From Methyloversatilis discipulorum (GTDB lineage: Bacteria > Pseudomonadota > Gammaproteobacteria > Burkholderiales > Rhodocyclaceae): a stretch of DNA of 40,835 bases. Below are positions 31,269 to 40,835 of the stretch, piece after piece (the stretch's first letter is position 1; the number at the start of each line of letters is the position of its first letter). The DNA is taken from assembly GCF_018780585.1 (NCBI RefSeq), contig NZ_JADMJL010000026.1:1-40835 (forward strand), written 5' to 3'. Below the pieces are notes generated by a model. It saw only the letters and a list, made by a program, of their open reading frames with translations. It ran no database searches and was not told the DNA's origin. A program made the translations under genes and the position numbers.

Positions 31269-32480
31269 TCAGGGATAGAAGACGTAGAGGCGGTAGCCGC
31301 CGGCGTTGGTGTCGGTCGGGTCGACCAGCACGCTGACCGCCTGTTCCGATGCGGCTGCGAATTCGCTGCCCTGACGGTCGGCCGGCAGGTAGTCGGCAGG
31401 TGCGAGCACGCGGCGCACGATGGGTCGGTCGCTGGTGTCGGTCAGGCTCAGTTCGAGATGCGGCCAGTCCTGCGCGTGCGTGGCGCCGTTGCGCAGCAGC
31501 GCGTTCAGACGCAGCAGCGGCGCCCGTTCGCTGTCCGGATTCAGTTCCGACGACTCGATGCTGATCAGATCGGCGCGACGCGGCGCAGGCAGCGTGCAGC
31601 CGAGGCGGGCGCAGACCTGTTCGAACAGCGGCTTCAGTGCCGGTTGCGCGATCACCAGTTCGGTGCGGAACAGATAGGCAAGCTGGGCGGCGGCCAGCAG
31701 CGAGAGCAGCAGGATGCCTGCGCTCCACAGCGTCGTCTTCAGCGCGCCGCGGCGAGGCGTCTGGTCTTCGCCATACAGTTCGCGGCGGATGCGCTGTACC
31801 GCCGGGTCGCGCACCGGTTCGAGCGCCGGCGGCGGGTCGAGCAGGGGATCGCGCGCGGACGTCGCGGGCGCGGCGACGATGTCGTCGTCGGGTGCCGGCG
31901 CGGCTTCGAGTTCGACGATGTCCAGCGGCTGCGTGACGTCCGGATCGGGCTCGGGCGCCGCCTCGCCTGCAGCGGTCGCGCCGGGATGGTCGTCGACGGG
32001 GGCTTCGTTTTCGGTGGTGGCCTCGGCGGCTTCTGCCGGCGCCGTGTCGTCGGCGCGCGTCTGCCAGTAGTCGGTGGTGCGCTCGACCAGCGCTTCCATG
32101 CTGTCGCCGGGCAGTGGCGAGGGCGGCGCGTCGGCGCTGCCGACGTCGAGGTCCAGCCGTTCGGTGGTGACAGCGGCCGGGTCGTCCGCCACCAGTTCGA
32201 TGTCCGGCTCTGCCGCGAAGGTCAGCGTGGCATGGCTGTGTTCGGGTTCGTCCGCGACCGGCGCCGCGTTCTCGATGTCGGTGGCGGCGGACGGTGATGC
32301 GAGGTCTGCGGCGGCGGGTGCCGGCGTGTCACCGCTTTTCGGGAGCGGCACGTCCACCATTGCGTCGACAGCGTCGAACACCGTGTGGCAGCGGCCGCAG
32401 CGCACGCGGCCCTCGCGTGCCCGGAGCTGCACCGTGTCGACGCGGAAGACGGTGGCGCAGGCCGGGCAGCGGGACAGCAT
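31269..32480 (-). CDS. Zinc-ribbon and DUF3426 membrane protein
   Basis: 403 aa. The N-terminal MJ0042-type zinc finger (CPACATVFRVDTVQL then CGRCHTVFDA) is followed by a long acidic Ala/Pro/Asp-rich linker (about 45-235). One transmembrane helix (TTLWSAGILLLSLLAAAQLAYLF) precedes a periplasmic DUF3426 domain (QVCARLGCTLPAP to the C-terminus). The function is unknown. In betaproteobacteria it regularly follows prmA, and here its ATG overlaps the prmA stop. The start was set at the ATG just before the zinc finger; the longer frame is a shadow of prmA. Confidence 0.88.
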   Translation of the reverse strand: MLSRCPACATVFRVDTVQLRAREGRVRCGRCHTVFDAVDAMVDVPLPKSGDTPAPAAADLASPSAATDIENAAPVADEPEHSHATLTFAAEPDIELVADDPAAVTTERLDLDVGSADAPPSPLPGDSMEALVERTTDYWQTRADDTAPAEAAEATTENEAPVDDHPGATAAGEAAPEPDPDVTQPLDIVELEAAPAPDDDIVAAPATSARDPLLDPPPALEPVRDPAVQRIRRELYGEDQTPRRGALKTTLWSAGILLLSLLAAAQLAYLFRTELVIAQPALKPLFEQVCARLGCTLPAPRRADLISIESSELNPDSERAPLLRLNALLRNGATHAQDWPHLELSLTDTSDRPIVRRVLAPADYLPADRQGSEFAAASEQAVSVLVDPTDTNAGGYRLYVFYP

Positions 32481-33412
32481 CAGACGCGCGTCCCGGTCAG
32501 CAGCACCCAGCCTTCCCGCTCGCCGGCAACCTCCAGTTCGAAGGCCGGGCGGTAGGCGGCGCGCACCATGTCGGTCTGCGCGGCGAGGATGCCGGACAGC
32601 GCGATGCGTCCACCGCTGCGCGTGAGACCGCACAGCAGCGGCGCCAGCACGGTGAGCGGGTTGGCCAGGATGTTGGCCACCACGACGTCGGCCGTGTGGT
32701 CGATGTTTTCGCGCGAATGCAGCAGTTCCAGCGTGGCGCCGTTGCGCTCGGCGTTGTAGCGGGCGGCGTCCATCGCGTGCGGGTCGATGTCGGTGCCGGT
32801 CACGCGCGCGGCACCGAGCTTGGCGGCGGCGAGCGCGAGGATGCCGGAGCCGCAGCCGTAGTCGATCACCGTTTCGCCGCCGCGGATGACTGAATCCAGC
32901 CATTCGAGGCAGAGCCGGGTGGTCGGGTGCGAGCCGGTGCCGAAGGCCATGCCCGGGTCGAGCGTGATGTTGATCGCCGCAGGATCGGGCTGGTCATGCC
33001 AGGACGGCACGATCCACAGACGCTTCGATACCGGGATGGGCTCGAACTGGGCCTGCGTGATGCGCACCCAGTTCTGCTCGTCCAGCGGCGAGGTCGTGTA
33101 AGGGGGCGGTGCTGTCAGGCCGGCCTGTTCGGCCGCTTCCGCCATCGCGGTCGCGTAGTCGGCGTCGCGGTCGAACAGCGCGTGGATGCGCGAATGCGGC
33201 CACAGCTCGACGGCGACCGGCATGCCGGGTTCGCCGAACTGCGGCTTTTCGTCCGGCGTGCCGGCGTCGGCGTCCTCGATGTCGACCGACAATGCGCCCG
33301 CTTCGAGCAGCGCGTCCGACAGTGCCTCGGCGTTGGCCGAGTCGGCCAGCAGCGTGACGGTGATCCAGCCGCCCGCCTGCTGCTCGCCCGGCTGTTCGCG
33401 CGATTCGCTCAT
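32480..33412 (-). CDS. prmA: Ribosomal protein L11 methyltransferase
   Basis: 310 aa. The N-terminal L11-recognition domain is followed by [20 protein letters not shown], the SAM-binding [20 protein letters not shown] and the NILANPL motif. It trimethylates ribosomal protein L11. The ATG overlaps the accC stop and its own stop overlaps the next start, so it is tightly coupled in the acc operon, as in many proteobacteria. Confidence 0.96.
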   Translation of the reverse strand: MSESREQPGEQQAGGWITVTLLADSANAEALSDALLEAGALSVDIEDADAGTPDEKPQFGEPGMPVAVELWPHSRIHALFDRDADYATAMAEAAEQAGLTAPPPYTTSPLDEQNWVRITQAQFEPIPVSKRLWIVPSWHDQPDPAAINITLDPGMAFGTGSHPTTRLCLEWLDSVIRGGETVIDYGCGSGILALAAAKLGAARVTGTDIDPHAMDAARYNAERNGATLELLHSRENIDHTADVVVANILANPLTVLAPLLCGLTRSGGRIALSGILAAQTDMVRAAYRPAFELEVAGEREGWVLLTGTRV

Positions 33413-34770
33413 TTGACTTTGGCCGCTTCCTGCGCCGCGAGCTTCTGCTCGAGGTAGTGGATGCTGGTGCCGCCGTCCATGAAGCGGGTGTCGTGCATCA
33501 GTTCCTGGTGCAGCGGGATATTGGTCTTGATGCCGCTGACGATCATTTCCGACAGCGCGATGCGCATGCGGCGGATCGCCTGGTCGCGCGTGTCGCCGTA
33601 GGTGATCACCTTGCCTATCATCGAGTCGTAGTGTGGCGGCACGGTGTAGCCCTGATACACGTGTGAATCGACGCGCACGCCCGGGCCGCCCGGCGGGTGA
33701 TAGCCGGTGATCTTGCCCGGGCTGGGCGTGAACTTGTACGGGTCTTCGGCGTTGATGCGGCATTCCAGCGCGTGGCCGGTAAGCTTGATGTCGCGCTGCT
33801 TGAAGCGCAGCTTTTCGCCGGCGGCGACGCGGATCTGCTCCTGCACCAGGTCGATGCCGGTGATCAGTTCGGTCACCGGGTGCTCGACCTGGATGCGGGT
33901 GTTCATTTCGATGAAATAGAACTCGCCGTTCTCGTACAGGAACTCGAAGGTGCCGGCGCCGCGGTAGTTGATGCGGCGGCAGGCCTCGGCACAGCGCTCG
34001 CCGACGCGGGCGATCAGCCGTGCCGGAACACCCGGTGCCGGTGCTTCCTCGATGATCTTCTGGTGGCGGCGCTGCATGGAGCAGTCGCGTTCGCCCAGAT
34101 AGACGGCGTTGCCATGTGCGTCGGCCAGTACCTGGATTTCGATATGGCGCGGGTTCTCGAGGAACTTCTCCATGTACACGGCGGGGTTGTTGAACGCCGC
34201 GCCGGCTTCGGCACGGGTCATCTGCACCGCGTTGATCAGCGCCGCCTCGGTGTGCACGGTACGCATGCCGCGTCCGCCGCCGCCGCCGGCCGCCTTGATG
34301 ATGACCGGGTAGCCTATGCCACGCGCGATGCGGACGATTTCCTTCGGGTCGTCGCCGAGCGCGCCTTCGGAGCCGGGTACGCAGGGTACGCCGGCCGCCT
34401 TCATCGCGTCCTTGGCCGACACCTTGTCACCCATCAGCGTGATGGTTTCCGGGCGCGGACCGATGAACACGAAGCCGCTGCGCTCGACGCGTTCGGCGAA
34501 ATCCGCGTTCTCGGACAGGAAGCCGTAACCGGGGTGGATGGCTTCGGCATCGGTCACTTCGGCGGCCGAAATGATGGCGGGGATATTCAGGTAGGACTGG
34601 CCGGACGGCGCCGGGCCGATACAGACCGACTCGTCGGCCAGTCTGACGTACTTCGCCTCGGTATCGGCTTCGGAGTGCACCGCCACGGTGCGGATGCCCA
34701 GCTCGCGGCAGGCGCGCAGGATGCGCAGCGCAATCTCGCCACGGTTCGCGATCAGAATTTTTCCGAACAT
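33409..34770 (-). CDS. accC: Biotin carboxylase subunit of acetyl-CoA carboxylase
   Basis: 453 aa, near the usual 445-450. It starts [20 protein letters not shown]. The ATP-grasp glycine-rich loop is [12 protein letters not shown], and [26 protein letters not shown] contains the metal and bicarbonate ligands. It carboxylates biotin on AccB using ATP and bicarbonate, the first step of fatty-acid synthesis. It lies 11 bp after accB. Confidence 0.98.
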   Translation of the reverse strand: MFGKILIANRGEIALRILRACRELGIRTVAVHSEADTEAKYVRLADESVCIGPAPSGQSYLNIPAIISAAEVTDAEAIHPGYGFLSENADFAERVERSGFVFIGPRPETITLMGDKVSAKDAMKAAGVPCVPGSEGALGDDPKEIVRIARGIGYPVIIKAAGGGGGRGMRTVHTEAALINAVQMTRAEAGAAFNNPAVYMEKFLENPRHIEIQVLADAHGNAVYLGERDCSMQRRHQKIIEEAPAPGVPARLIARVGERCAEACRRINYRGAGTFEFLYENGEFYFIEMNTRIQVEHPVTELITGIDLVQEQIRVAAGEKLRFKQRDIKLTGHALECRINAEDPYKFTPSPGKITGYHPPGGPGVRVDSHVYQGYTVPPHYDSMIGKVITYGDTRDQAIRRMRIALSEMIVSGIKTNIPLHQELMHDTRFMDGGTSIHYLEQKLAAQEAAKVK

Positions 34771-34781
34771 GGGGAGGTCGC

Positions 34782-35234
<453 letters not shown>

Positions 35235-35278
35235 GGTGTATCCCCGCGTAAGCCGGCCTTCGTTGTGCCGGCGAGTGT

Positions 35279-35797
35279 TTATTTTCTGGTGTCGAGCCGC
35301 CGCAGCGCGAATTCGAGCGCGGCTTCGTAACCGTAGGCGCCCAGACCACACACCACACCGACTGCGATGTCCGACAGATAGGAGTGGTGCCGGAATGCTT
35401 CGCGCGCATGCACGTTGGACAGGTGCACCTCGACGAACGGAATGGCGACCGCAGCCAGCGCGTCGCGTATGGCCACACTGGTGTGCGTGTAGGCGGCCGG
35501 GTTGATCAGGATGAAATCGACGCTCTCGCTCCGGGCAGCCTGGATGCGACCGACCAGATCGCCTTCGTGATTGCTCTGGAAACATTCGAGCGATACGCCG
35601 GCAGCAAGCGCATTCACCTTCAGCTTCGCGTCGATGTCGGCGAGCGTCAGATGACCGTAGATTTCGGGTTCCCGCGTGCCCAGAAGATTCAGGTTGGGCC
35701 CGTGCAGCACGAGGATGCGACGGGTATTGGGGGTCGCATCCTGCGCCGCCGGCTGCGTGGCAGGTTTGGTCGCCTTGCGGCGCGTTGTTGGCTGCAT
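35279..35797 (-). CDS. aroQ: 3-dehydroquinate dehydratase, type II
   Basis: 172 aa with a basic N-terminal extension of about 25 residues beyond the usual start of the fold. [20 protein letters not shown] contains the catalytic Tyr region; [20 protein letters not shown] and [20 protein letters not shown] hold the substrate-binding and catalytic His. It makes 3-dehydroshikimate in the shikimate pathway. It lies 44 bp upstream of accB, a common betaproteobacterial order. Confidence 0.97.
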   Translation of the reverse strand: MQPTTRRKATKPATQPAAQDATPNTRRILVLHGPNLNLLGTREPEIYGHLTLADIDAKLKVNALAAGVSLECFQSNHEGDLVGRIQAARSESVDFILINPAAYTHTSVAIRDALAAVAIPFVEVHLSNVHAREAFRHHSYLSDIAVGVVCGLGAYGYEAALEFALRRLDTRK

Positions 35798-35854
35798 GGC
35801 GGCAAGTTTGCCGGAATTCGCGTCAGATTGTCCAGCTGCGCCCGGTCCGGGCGC

Positions 35855-36391
35855 TCAGCGCAAGCGGGCGAGCAGGATGGCCTCCAGCTCCTCTTCCTTG
35901 TAGGTACCGAGCTTGCGTTCGACGATCTTTCCGTCCGGCGAGAAGATGACGGTAAAGGGCATGGCCTGCGCCGCATTGCCGAGATCGGCCGACAGCTGGA
36001 TGGCGTCCGAGCCGCCGATCAGCAACGGATAGGCGATGTTCTCTTCCTGCAGGTAACGGCGCACGTTGTCGGCGTTATCGATGCTGATGCCGACAAACTG
36101 CACGCCGCGGTCGCGGTACTTCTCGGCCAGGCGGGAAAAGGCCGGCATTTCTTCGCGGCAGGGCGGGCACCAGGTGGCCCAGAAATTCACCACCTGCAGC
36201 TTTCCACGCCAGGCGGAGAAGGGCATGGGCTGGCCGTTCGCGTCGGCCAGATTGAGCGCTTCGAGGCGCGCTGCATCGGTCGTCGCAGCCTCGGTCAGCT
36301 GCGGTTGCCGGCTCTGGCCGAACCACACCCCGGCCACGCCGGCCGCGACGACCACCGCGGCGATCAGGCCGCGGCGCATCCAAGCATTCAT
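35855..36391 (-). CDS. TlpA/ResA-like membrane-anchored thioredoxin
   Basis: 178 aa. One N-terminal helix (GLIAAVVVAAGVAGVWFG) anchors it with the thioredoxin fold in the periplasm. VNFWATWCPPCREEMPAFSRL has the redox CPPC, and MPFTVIFSPDGKIVERKLG holds the cis-Pro loop. It probably reduces periplasmic disulfides, for example for cytochrome c or CuA assembly; the partner is not known. It overlaps the preceding gene by four bases and lies 57 bp before aroQ. Confidence 0.92.
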   Translation of the reverse strand: MNAWMRRGLIAAVVVAAGVAGVWFGQSRQPQLTEAATTDAARLEALNLADANGQPMPFSAWRGKLQVVNFWATWCPPCREEMPAFSRLAEKYRDRGVQFVGISIDNADNVRRYLQEENIAYPLLIGGSDAIQLSADLGNAAQAMPFTVIFSPDGKIVERKLGTYKEEELEAILLARLR

Positions 36392-36960
36392 TCCGTTTCC
36401 TCTTCCTTGTCCAGCAATGCGCGCAGTGACTCCGCGCGCAGCCTTTCGCGTCCGCGAGAGCGTTCAAGACCGGCCGGATAGACCGCGAGTTCAACCGGCA
36501 GGTCGTCCCAGTCGAACAGCAGCGTGGTTTCCGGGCTGTTGCGGTCCGGGCGACGTGGGTCGCGCGAGTCGAAGTCGACGCCGTTGTTGAGCAGGAAGAG
36601 CTCGACTTCCTTGGCGCTGTCGGCGAATACCTGCAGCTCGATTGCGGTGAAGCGCCCGGCCGTGCCGTCGACCACGCCGCCGGTCGCGTAAGGCTTGAAG
36701 CGGTCCAGTTCGACCATCAGCTCAAGCGTGGCGTTGCGCAGCGTGCGCAACTGTTCGGGCTGCTCGTCGGCGAAATAGATGGACTGGTAGTCGCGCACCG
36801 CCTCTTCGATCTCGGCATTGGTGGGCAATTCCTCGTTCGGGCCGACGCCGAGCTGGCGGGCGGCCTTGCGTTTGGCCAGGCCGTAGTCGCGGATGCCTTC
36901 TTCCGCGATCAGTCGCGCCGCGGCACTGGCGATCTGGCGTCTGATGTTGCTGGGGCGCAT
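36388..36960 (-). CDS. Conserved hypothetical, nucleotidyltransferase-like
   Basis: 190 aa. The N-terminus (IRRQIASAAARLIAEEGIRDYGLAKRKAARQLG) looks like a helical, possibly DNA-binding segment. The centre (FKPYATGGVVDGTAGRFTAIELQVFADSAKEVELFLL) resembles small nucleotidyltransferase-like proteins that lie next to mpl in many betaproteobacteria. There is no firm function. It is the first gene of the minus-strand housekeeping run, divergent from mpl, and overlaps the TlpA-like gene by four bases. Confidence 0.7.
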   Translation of the reverse strand: MRPSNIRRQIASAAARLIAEEGIRDYGLAKRKAARQLGVGPNEELPTNAEIEEAVRDYQSIYFADEQPEQLRTLRNATLELMVELDRFKPYATGGVVDGTAGRFTAIELQVFADSAKEVELFLLNNGVDFDSRDPRRPDRNSPETTLLFDWDDLPVELAVYPAGLERSRGRERLRAESLRALLDKEEETE

Positions 36961-37029
36961 GTCGGGTGCTGCAGGGAAAGGAGGGGCGGGTTGATAGAAT
37001 CCGCGACCATTCTGTCACATCGACCCACC

Positions 37030-38379
37030 ATGCACATTCACATCCTCGGCATCTGCGGCACCTTCATGGGCGGCATCGCCGCGCTGGCGCGCGAAGCGGG
37101 TCACCGCGTCACCGGCTGCGACGCGAACGTCTATCCGCCGATGAGCACGCAGCTCGAACAGCTCGGCATCGAGTTGATCGAGGGCTACGATCCTGCTCAG
37201 ACAGCGCTGGCGCCCGATGTGTTCGTGGTGGGCAACGCGGTGTCGCGCGGCAACCCGCTGCTCGAGGAAATCCTCGACCGCGGCCTGCCATATGTGTCCG
37301 GGCCGCAATGGCTGGCGGAGAACGTGCTGGCCGGCCGCTGGGTGCTGGCGGTGGCCGGTACGCACGGCAAGACGACGACCACTTCGATGCTGGCCTGGAT
37401 GCTGGAAGCGGCCGGCCTGAAACCCGGCTTCCTGATCGGCGGCGTGCCGCAGAACTTCGGCGTTTCGGCGCGTCTGGGTGATGCGCCGTTCTTCGTCATC
37501 GAGGCCGATGAATACGACACCGCCTTCTGCGACAAGCGGTCGAAGTTCGTGCACTACCGCCCGCGGACCGCGATCCTGAACAACTTGGAGTTCGATCACG
37601 CGGACATCTTCCCGGATCTGGCCGCGATCGAGACGCAGTTTCATCATCTCGTGCGCACCATGCCGCGTCTTGGCCGCATTGTGGCCAATGGCGGCGAGGC
37701 GTCGCTGAAGCGTGTGCTGGCGCGCGGTGCATGGAGCGAGGTCGAGTGGTTCAACGACGCCGCCGGCTGGCGCGTCGAGTCGACCGGCGAGGCGCTGGCG
37801 GTGGTCGGGCCGGCGGGCGAACGCGCGGCGGGGCGTCTTGCGATGCCCGGCATGCACAACGCGAACAATGCGCTGGCCGCCATGCTGGCGGCGCGGCATG
37901 CCGGTGTGCGACCGGAGCAGGCGCTGGCGTCGCTCGGTGAATTCGTCGGCATCCGGCGCCGGCTCGAGCGCGTCGGCGAGGCCGGTGGCGTCACCGTCTA
38001 CGACGACTTCGCCCATCATCCGACGGCCATCGACGAAACGATACGCGCGCTGCGTTCGGTGGTGGGCGACGCGCGCATCGTTGCGGTGATCGAGCCGCGC
38101 TCCAACACGATGAAGCTCGGCGTCATGAAGGCGCGTCTGCCCGATGCGCTCGCAGAGGCGGATGTGTGCTACTGCCTCGGCGGCCCTGCGCTGGGCTGGG
38201 ACGCGGCCGAGGCGCTGGCGCCGCTGGGCGAACGGGCCCGTGTCGCGTCGTCGGTGGAGGATCTGCTTGATGCGCTCGCCGGCGGCGTGAAAGCTGGCGA
38301 CCACGTGCTGGTGATGAGCAACGGCGGCTTTGGCGGCGTGCATCGTCGCCTGCTTGATCGCCTTGCCGGCAGGGTCTGA
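37030..38379 (+). CDS. mpl: UDP-MurNAc:L-Ala-gamma-D-Glu-meso-DAP ligase
   Basis: 449 aa Mur ligase. The N-terminal nucleotide-binding HIHILGICGTFMGGIAALAR is typical of Mpl. The ATP loop is AGTHGKTTTTSMLAWML (about residues 110-126), with EADEYDTAFCDKRSKF and NNLEFDHADIF in the central domain. It reattaches recycled murein tripeptide to UDP-MurNAc. The ATG is nine bases into the leader CATCGACCCACC, with no strong Shine-Dalgarno sequence. It is divergent from the hypothetical gene by about 70 bp. Confidence 0.96.
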   Translation: MHIHILGICGTFMGGIAALAREAGHRVTGCDANVYPPMSTQLEQLGIELIEGYDPAQTALAPDVFVVGNAVSRGNPLLEEILDRGLPYVSGPQWLAENVLAGRWVLAVAGTHGKTTTTSMLAWMLEAAGLKPGFLIGGVPQNFGVSARLGDAPFFVIEADEYDTAFCDKRSKFVHYRPRTAILNNLEFDHADIFPDLAAIETQFHHLVRTMPRLGRIVANGGEASLKRVLARGAWSEVEWFNDAAGWRVESTGEALAVVGPAGERAAGRLAMPGMHNANNALAAMLAARHAGVRPEQALASLGEFVGIRRRLERVGEAGGVTVYDDFAHHPTAIDETIRALRSVVGDARIVAVIEPRSNTMKLGVMKARLPDALAEADVCYCLGGPALGWDAAEALAPLGERARVASSVEDLLDALAGGVKAGDHVLVMSNGGFGGVHRRLLDRLAGRV

Positions 38380-38405
38380 AGGCACCCGCTTGGTGCGGGG
38401 CAATA

Positions 38406-38419
38406 TTGATAAGGATCAA
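38406..38419. promoter_or_regulatory. Perfect FNR/Anr-type box
   Basis: TTGATAAGGATCAA matches TTGAT-N4-ATCAA exactly, 78 bp before the DUF2244 start. Its left half (TTGATA) could also serve as a -35 box, in which case FNR would repress; with a TTAAGC box at 38442-38447 it would sit at about -41.5 and activate. Either way it suggests oxygen control of the DUF2244-cox genes. Confidence 0.8.
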
Positions 38420-38496
38420 TACCCGTGCTAGCTTATGCCTGTTAAGCGGCCTGCAGAAGCCGTGTCAGGGGGAGATAACACTTCCGGGGCAGTTCA

Positions 38497-38967
38497 GTGT
38501 CCGCAGTGCTCAGCCAATCCAACGAGTTCAGCATCGTTGCGCGCCGCAACTGTTCGATGTCGCCGCGCGCACTTCTGGCCTTCTTCCTGGTCACGGCTGT
38601 GTTGTCTCTACTGATCGCGATGGCGTGGGCCATGGCTGGTGTCTGGTGGGTACTCCCGTTCGCGGGCGTCGAAATCGGGGCGCTGGGCATTGCCTTCATC
38701 GCTTTCGGCAGACGTGTAGGTGATTTCGAACGCATCCATCTCGACGACAGCAGGTTGGTCGTGGAGGTCTGCGAACGGGATCGTGTCTGCAGACATGAGT
38801 TTGTGCCCGCATGGGCAAAGGTCGAAACGCGCAGGGTCGGCCTGGGTTCCGAGGTAGTCGTGCGGTGCCGCGACCAGCAGGTCGTGGTGGGGCGGTATCT
38901 GGACGAGGGCGGCCGCGAGTTGCTGGTGCGGGAGCTGTCGGCTAGATTGCGGGAAAGACGGTTTTAA
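38497..38967 (+). CDS. DUF2244 membrane protein ahead of cox genes
   Basis: 156 aa from a GTG; an internal ATG at 38557 would give 136 aa. Two adjacent transmembrane helices (LLAFFLVTAVLSLLIAMAWAM and WVLPFAGVEIGALGIAFIAFG) are followed by a cytosolic beta-rich domain with EVCERDRVCRHEFVPAW. DUF2244 proteins commonly lie next to cytochrome c oxidase operons, and an assembly role is suspected. It starts the unit that continues with coxB. Confidence 0.85.
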   Translation: MSAVLSQSNEFSIVARRNCSMSPRALLAFFLVTAVLSLLIAMAWAMAGVWWVLPFAGVEIGALGIAFIAFGRRVGDFERIHLDDSRLVVEVCERDRVCRHEFVPAWAKVETRRVGLGSEVVVRCRDQQVVVGRYLDEGGRELLVRELSARLRERRF

Positions 38968-39013
38968 GACCGCGGTTTCAGAATCAATCACAACATATAT
39001 CTGGGGTTGCAAT

Positions 39014-40159
39014 ATGGCGCTAACAAGAGGTGGCTCGTCCATCGCCCGCAGGGCGTGGGCCGGGATGGGGTTGTTTCTGCTTGCTGGGCTTGCCCAGGCG
39101 GAAATGAAGCTCAATCTGCAGGAGCCGATCACCGAACTGGGTCAGAAGGTGTATGACCTCCACCTGCTGATGACCATTGTCTGTGGCGTCATTTTCGTGG
39201 CCGTCTTCGGCGTGATGTTCTGGTCGGTATTCGTGCACCGCAAGTCCGCCGGTCACAAGGCCGCAACCTTCCACGAAAGCACCACGGTAGAAATCCTGTG
39301 GACCATCGTTCCGGTCTTCATCCTGCTCGGCATGGCCTGGCCTGCCACGAAGACCATCCTCGCGATGCGCGACACCAGCAATCCCGACATCACGATCAAG
39401 GCCACCGGGTACCAGTGGAAGTGGGGCTATGACTACCTGAAGGGCGACGGCGAAGGCATCAGCTTCACCAGCAACCTGTCGACGCCGCAGCCGCAGATCC
39501 GCAACGAGGCGGCTAAGGGCACCGATTACCTGCTCGAAGTCGACAACGAGCTGGTCGTGCCGGTCGGCAAGAAGGTGCGCATCCTGACGACGGCGAACGA
39601 CGTGATCCACGCATGGTGGGTGCCGGCGCTGGCGGTCAAGCAGGACGCGATTCCCGGCTTCATCCGTGATACCTGGTTCCGTGCCGAGAAGACCGGTACG
39701 TTCCGCGGTCAGTGTGCCGAACTGTGCGGCAAGGACCACGGCTACATGCCCATCGTCGTCAAGGTGGTGACCGAAGACGAATACGCGGCATGGGTCGACA
39801 AGAAGAAGGCCGAGCTCGCCGCTGCGGCTGACGACCCGAACAAGATGTACACCGTCGAGGAACTGAGCCCGCGTGGTGCCAAGGTGTTCGCCGCCAATTG
39901 CGCCGCCTGTCACCAGGCCAATGGCCAGGGCCTGCCGCCGGCCTTCCCCGCGCTCGACGGCTCGAAGGTGGTGCTTGGCTCGCAGGACGCGCAGATCAAT
40001 CTCGTGATGAACGGCAAGTCGGGTACTGCGATGGCCGCGTTCAAGCACCTGAGCGATACCGATCTGGCTGCCGTGCTGACCTACACGCGCAACAGCTGGA
40101 GCAATGCGACGGGCGAGGTCATCCAACCGTCGGACATCAAGATGGCCCGCGAAGAGTAA
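39014..40159 (+). CDS. coxB: Cytochrome c oxidase subunit II with fused cytochrome c
   Basis: 381 aa. Signal peptide (GMGLFLLAGLAQA), then two transmembrane helices (about 50-70 and 95-115). The CuA domain has ligands in VIHAWWVPA, RGQCAELCGKDHGYMPIV, and the C-terminal class I cytochrome c has CAACH at residues 296-300 and a probable axial Met in SGTAMAAF. It passes electrons from soluble cytochrome c through CuA to subunit I. The fused cytochrome (caa3-like) is common in betaproteobacteria. The gap to coxA is 48 bp. Confidence 0.97.
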   Translation: MALTRGGSSIARRAWAGMGLFLLAGLAQAEMKLNLQEPITELGQKVYDLHLLMTIVCGVIFVAVFGVMFWSVFVHRKSAGHKAATFHESTTVEILWTIVPVFILLGMAWPATKTILAMRDTSNPDITIKATGYQWKWGYDYLKGDGEGISFTSNLSTPQPQIRNEAAKGTDYLLEVDNELVVPVGKKVRILTTANDVIHAWWVPALAVKQDAIPGFIRDTWFRAEKTGTFRGQCAELCGKDHGYMPIVVKVVTEDEYAAWVDKKKAELAAAADDPNKMYTVEELSPRGAKVFAANCAACHQANGQGLPPAFPALDGSKVVLGSQDAQINLVMNGKSGTAMAAFKHLSDTDLAAVLTYTRNSWSNATGEVIQPSDIKMAREE

Positions 40160-40207
40160 GCGGCTCTCTGAACGTTCAGTCACTTTCTAGATTTCCAGGA
40201 GATACAC

Positions 40208-40835
40208 ATGGCTGCGATTCCGGGCGGTGCCGACCACTCGCACGATCATTCGCATGATCACCACCCCAGCGGACTGATGCGCTGGGTGACCACCACCAAT
40301 CACAAGGACATCGGCTCGATGTACCTGTGGTTCTCGTTCGCAATGTTCATCGTCGGCGGCATCATGGCGCTGGTGATCCGTGCCGAGCTGTTCCAGCCGG
40401 GCCTGCAGGTGGTCGATCCCGACCGCTTCAACCAGATGACGACGCTGCACGGTCTCATCATGGTGTTCGGCGCCATCATGCCGGCCTTCGTCGGCTTCGC
40501 GAACTGGATGATCCCGCTGATGATCGGCGCATCCGACATGGCGTTCGCGCGCATGAACAACTGGTCGTTCTGGCTGCTGCCGCCGGCCGCCATCCTGCTG
40601 ACGACCTCGCTGCTGGTTCCGGGCGGTGCCGCCGCGTCGGGCTGGACGCTGTACCCGCCGCTGACCATCCAGATGGGCATCGGCATGGACATGGCGATCT
40701 TCGCGGTCCACATCCTCGGCATCTCCTCGATCATGGGTTCGATCAACATCGTCACCACGATCCTGAACATGCGCGCGCCGGGCATGACGCTGATGAAGAT
40801 GCCGCTGTTCTGCTGGACCTGGCTGATCACCGCCT
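40208..40835 (+). CDS. coxA: Cytochrome c oxidase subunit I (partial, runs off window)
   Basis: The first 209 codons are present. The ATG follows CCAGGAGATACAC, and a His-rich N-terminus (DHSHDHSHDHH) precedes RWVTTTNHKDIGSMYLWFSF, the classic subunit I start. TTLHGLIMVFGAIMPAFVGF contains a heme a ligand His, and PLMIGASDMAFARMNNWSFW follows. No frameshift is seen up to the window edge. It carries heme a and the heme a3-CuB centre of the terminal oxidase. Confidence 0.97.
   Translation, partial: MAAIPGGADHSHDHSHDHHPSGLMRWVTTTNHKDIGSMYLWFSFAMFIVGGIMALVIRAELFQPGLQVVDPDRFNQMTTLHGLIMVFGAIMPAFVGFANWMIPLMIGASDMAFARMNNWSFWLLPPAAILLTTSLLVPGGAAASGWTLYPPLTIQMGIGMDMAIFAVHILGISSIMGSINIVTTILNMRAPGMTLMKMPLFCWTWLITA

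Noticed and set aside
37015-38403. 462-codon minus-strand frame opposite mpl
   Set aside because: It is an antisense shadow of a well-recognised Mur ligase, with Arg/His/Gln-rich composition typical of GC-rich antisense frames.
39020-40183. 387-codon minus-strand frame opposite coxB
   Set aside because: It is an antisense shadow; coxB carries all CuA and heme motifs on the plus strand.

Overview
The window is high-GC chromosomal DNA from a betaproteobacterium. PEP-CTERM proteins, the accB-accC-prmA-DUF3426 gene order, mpl and a cytochrome-c-fused CoxB fit Rhodocyclales/Burkholderiales. A complete trimethylamine (TMA) oxidation cluster suggests a facultative methylotroph of the Methyloversatilis kind; this is inferred from gene content, and no rRNA is present to confirm it.

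Left part (1-13.7 kb). It opens with a 124-bp tandem repeat array. A three-gene lipid/glycan operon (GT2, GtrA, YdjC/HpnK-like deacetylase) follows. Next come a PEP-CTERM gene with a sigma-54 promoter, REP-type repeats, a truncated hemoglobin and an ABC exporter. Between 6.78 and 8.5 kb lies a lower-GC insert that reads as integron gene cassettes with attC sites and no integrase. Then come small membrane proteins, a GNAT acetyltransferase, msrB-msrA, a CPBP protease and a second PEP-CTERM gene, also with a sigma-54-like promoter.

Centre (13.7-25.5 kb): methylated-amine catabolism. Tmm oxidises TMA to TMAO. Tdm splits TMAO to dimethylamine plus formaldehyde. DmmDABC demethylates dimethylamine to methylamine. 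A GFA-family protein, a TorF-type outer-membrane protein and an APC permease accompany them. Four promoters (dmmD, tmm, torF and one with no gene behind it) share an identically spaced module: a 16-bp TACC-N8-GGTA palindrome, a 14-bp spacer that includes most of the conserved CTCTTGAGAATTG block, then -35 and -10 boxes. The gene-less copy precedes about 170 nt of stem-loops ending in a strong intrinsic terminator, with CU-rich anti-Shine-Dalgarno-like single strands. This is a candidate small RNA of the TMA regulon and the most interesting item in the window.

Right part (25.5-40.8 kb). A PAS-GGDEF-EAL protein sits beside a HisKA_2-type kinase with an ANTAR response regulator. A housekeeping run on the minus strand follows: a conserved hypothetical, a TlpA-like thioredoxin, aroQ, accB, accC, prmA, a DUF3426 zinc-ribbon protein, tpx and dgkA. 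On the plus strand are mpl and, behind a perfect FNR-type box, a DUF2244 gene, coxB and the start of coxA, which runs off the window end.
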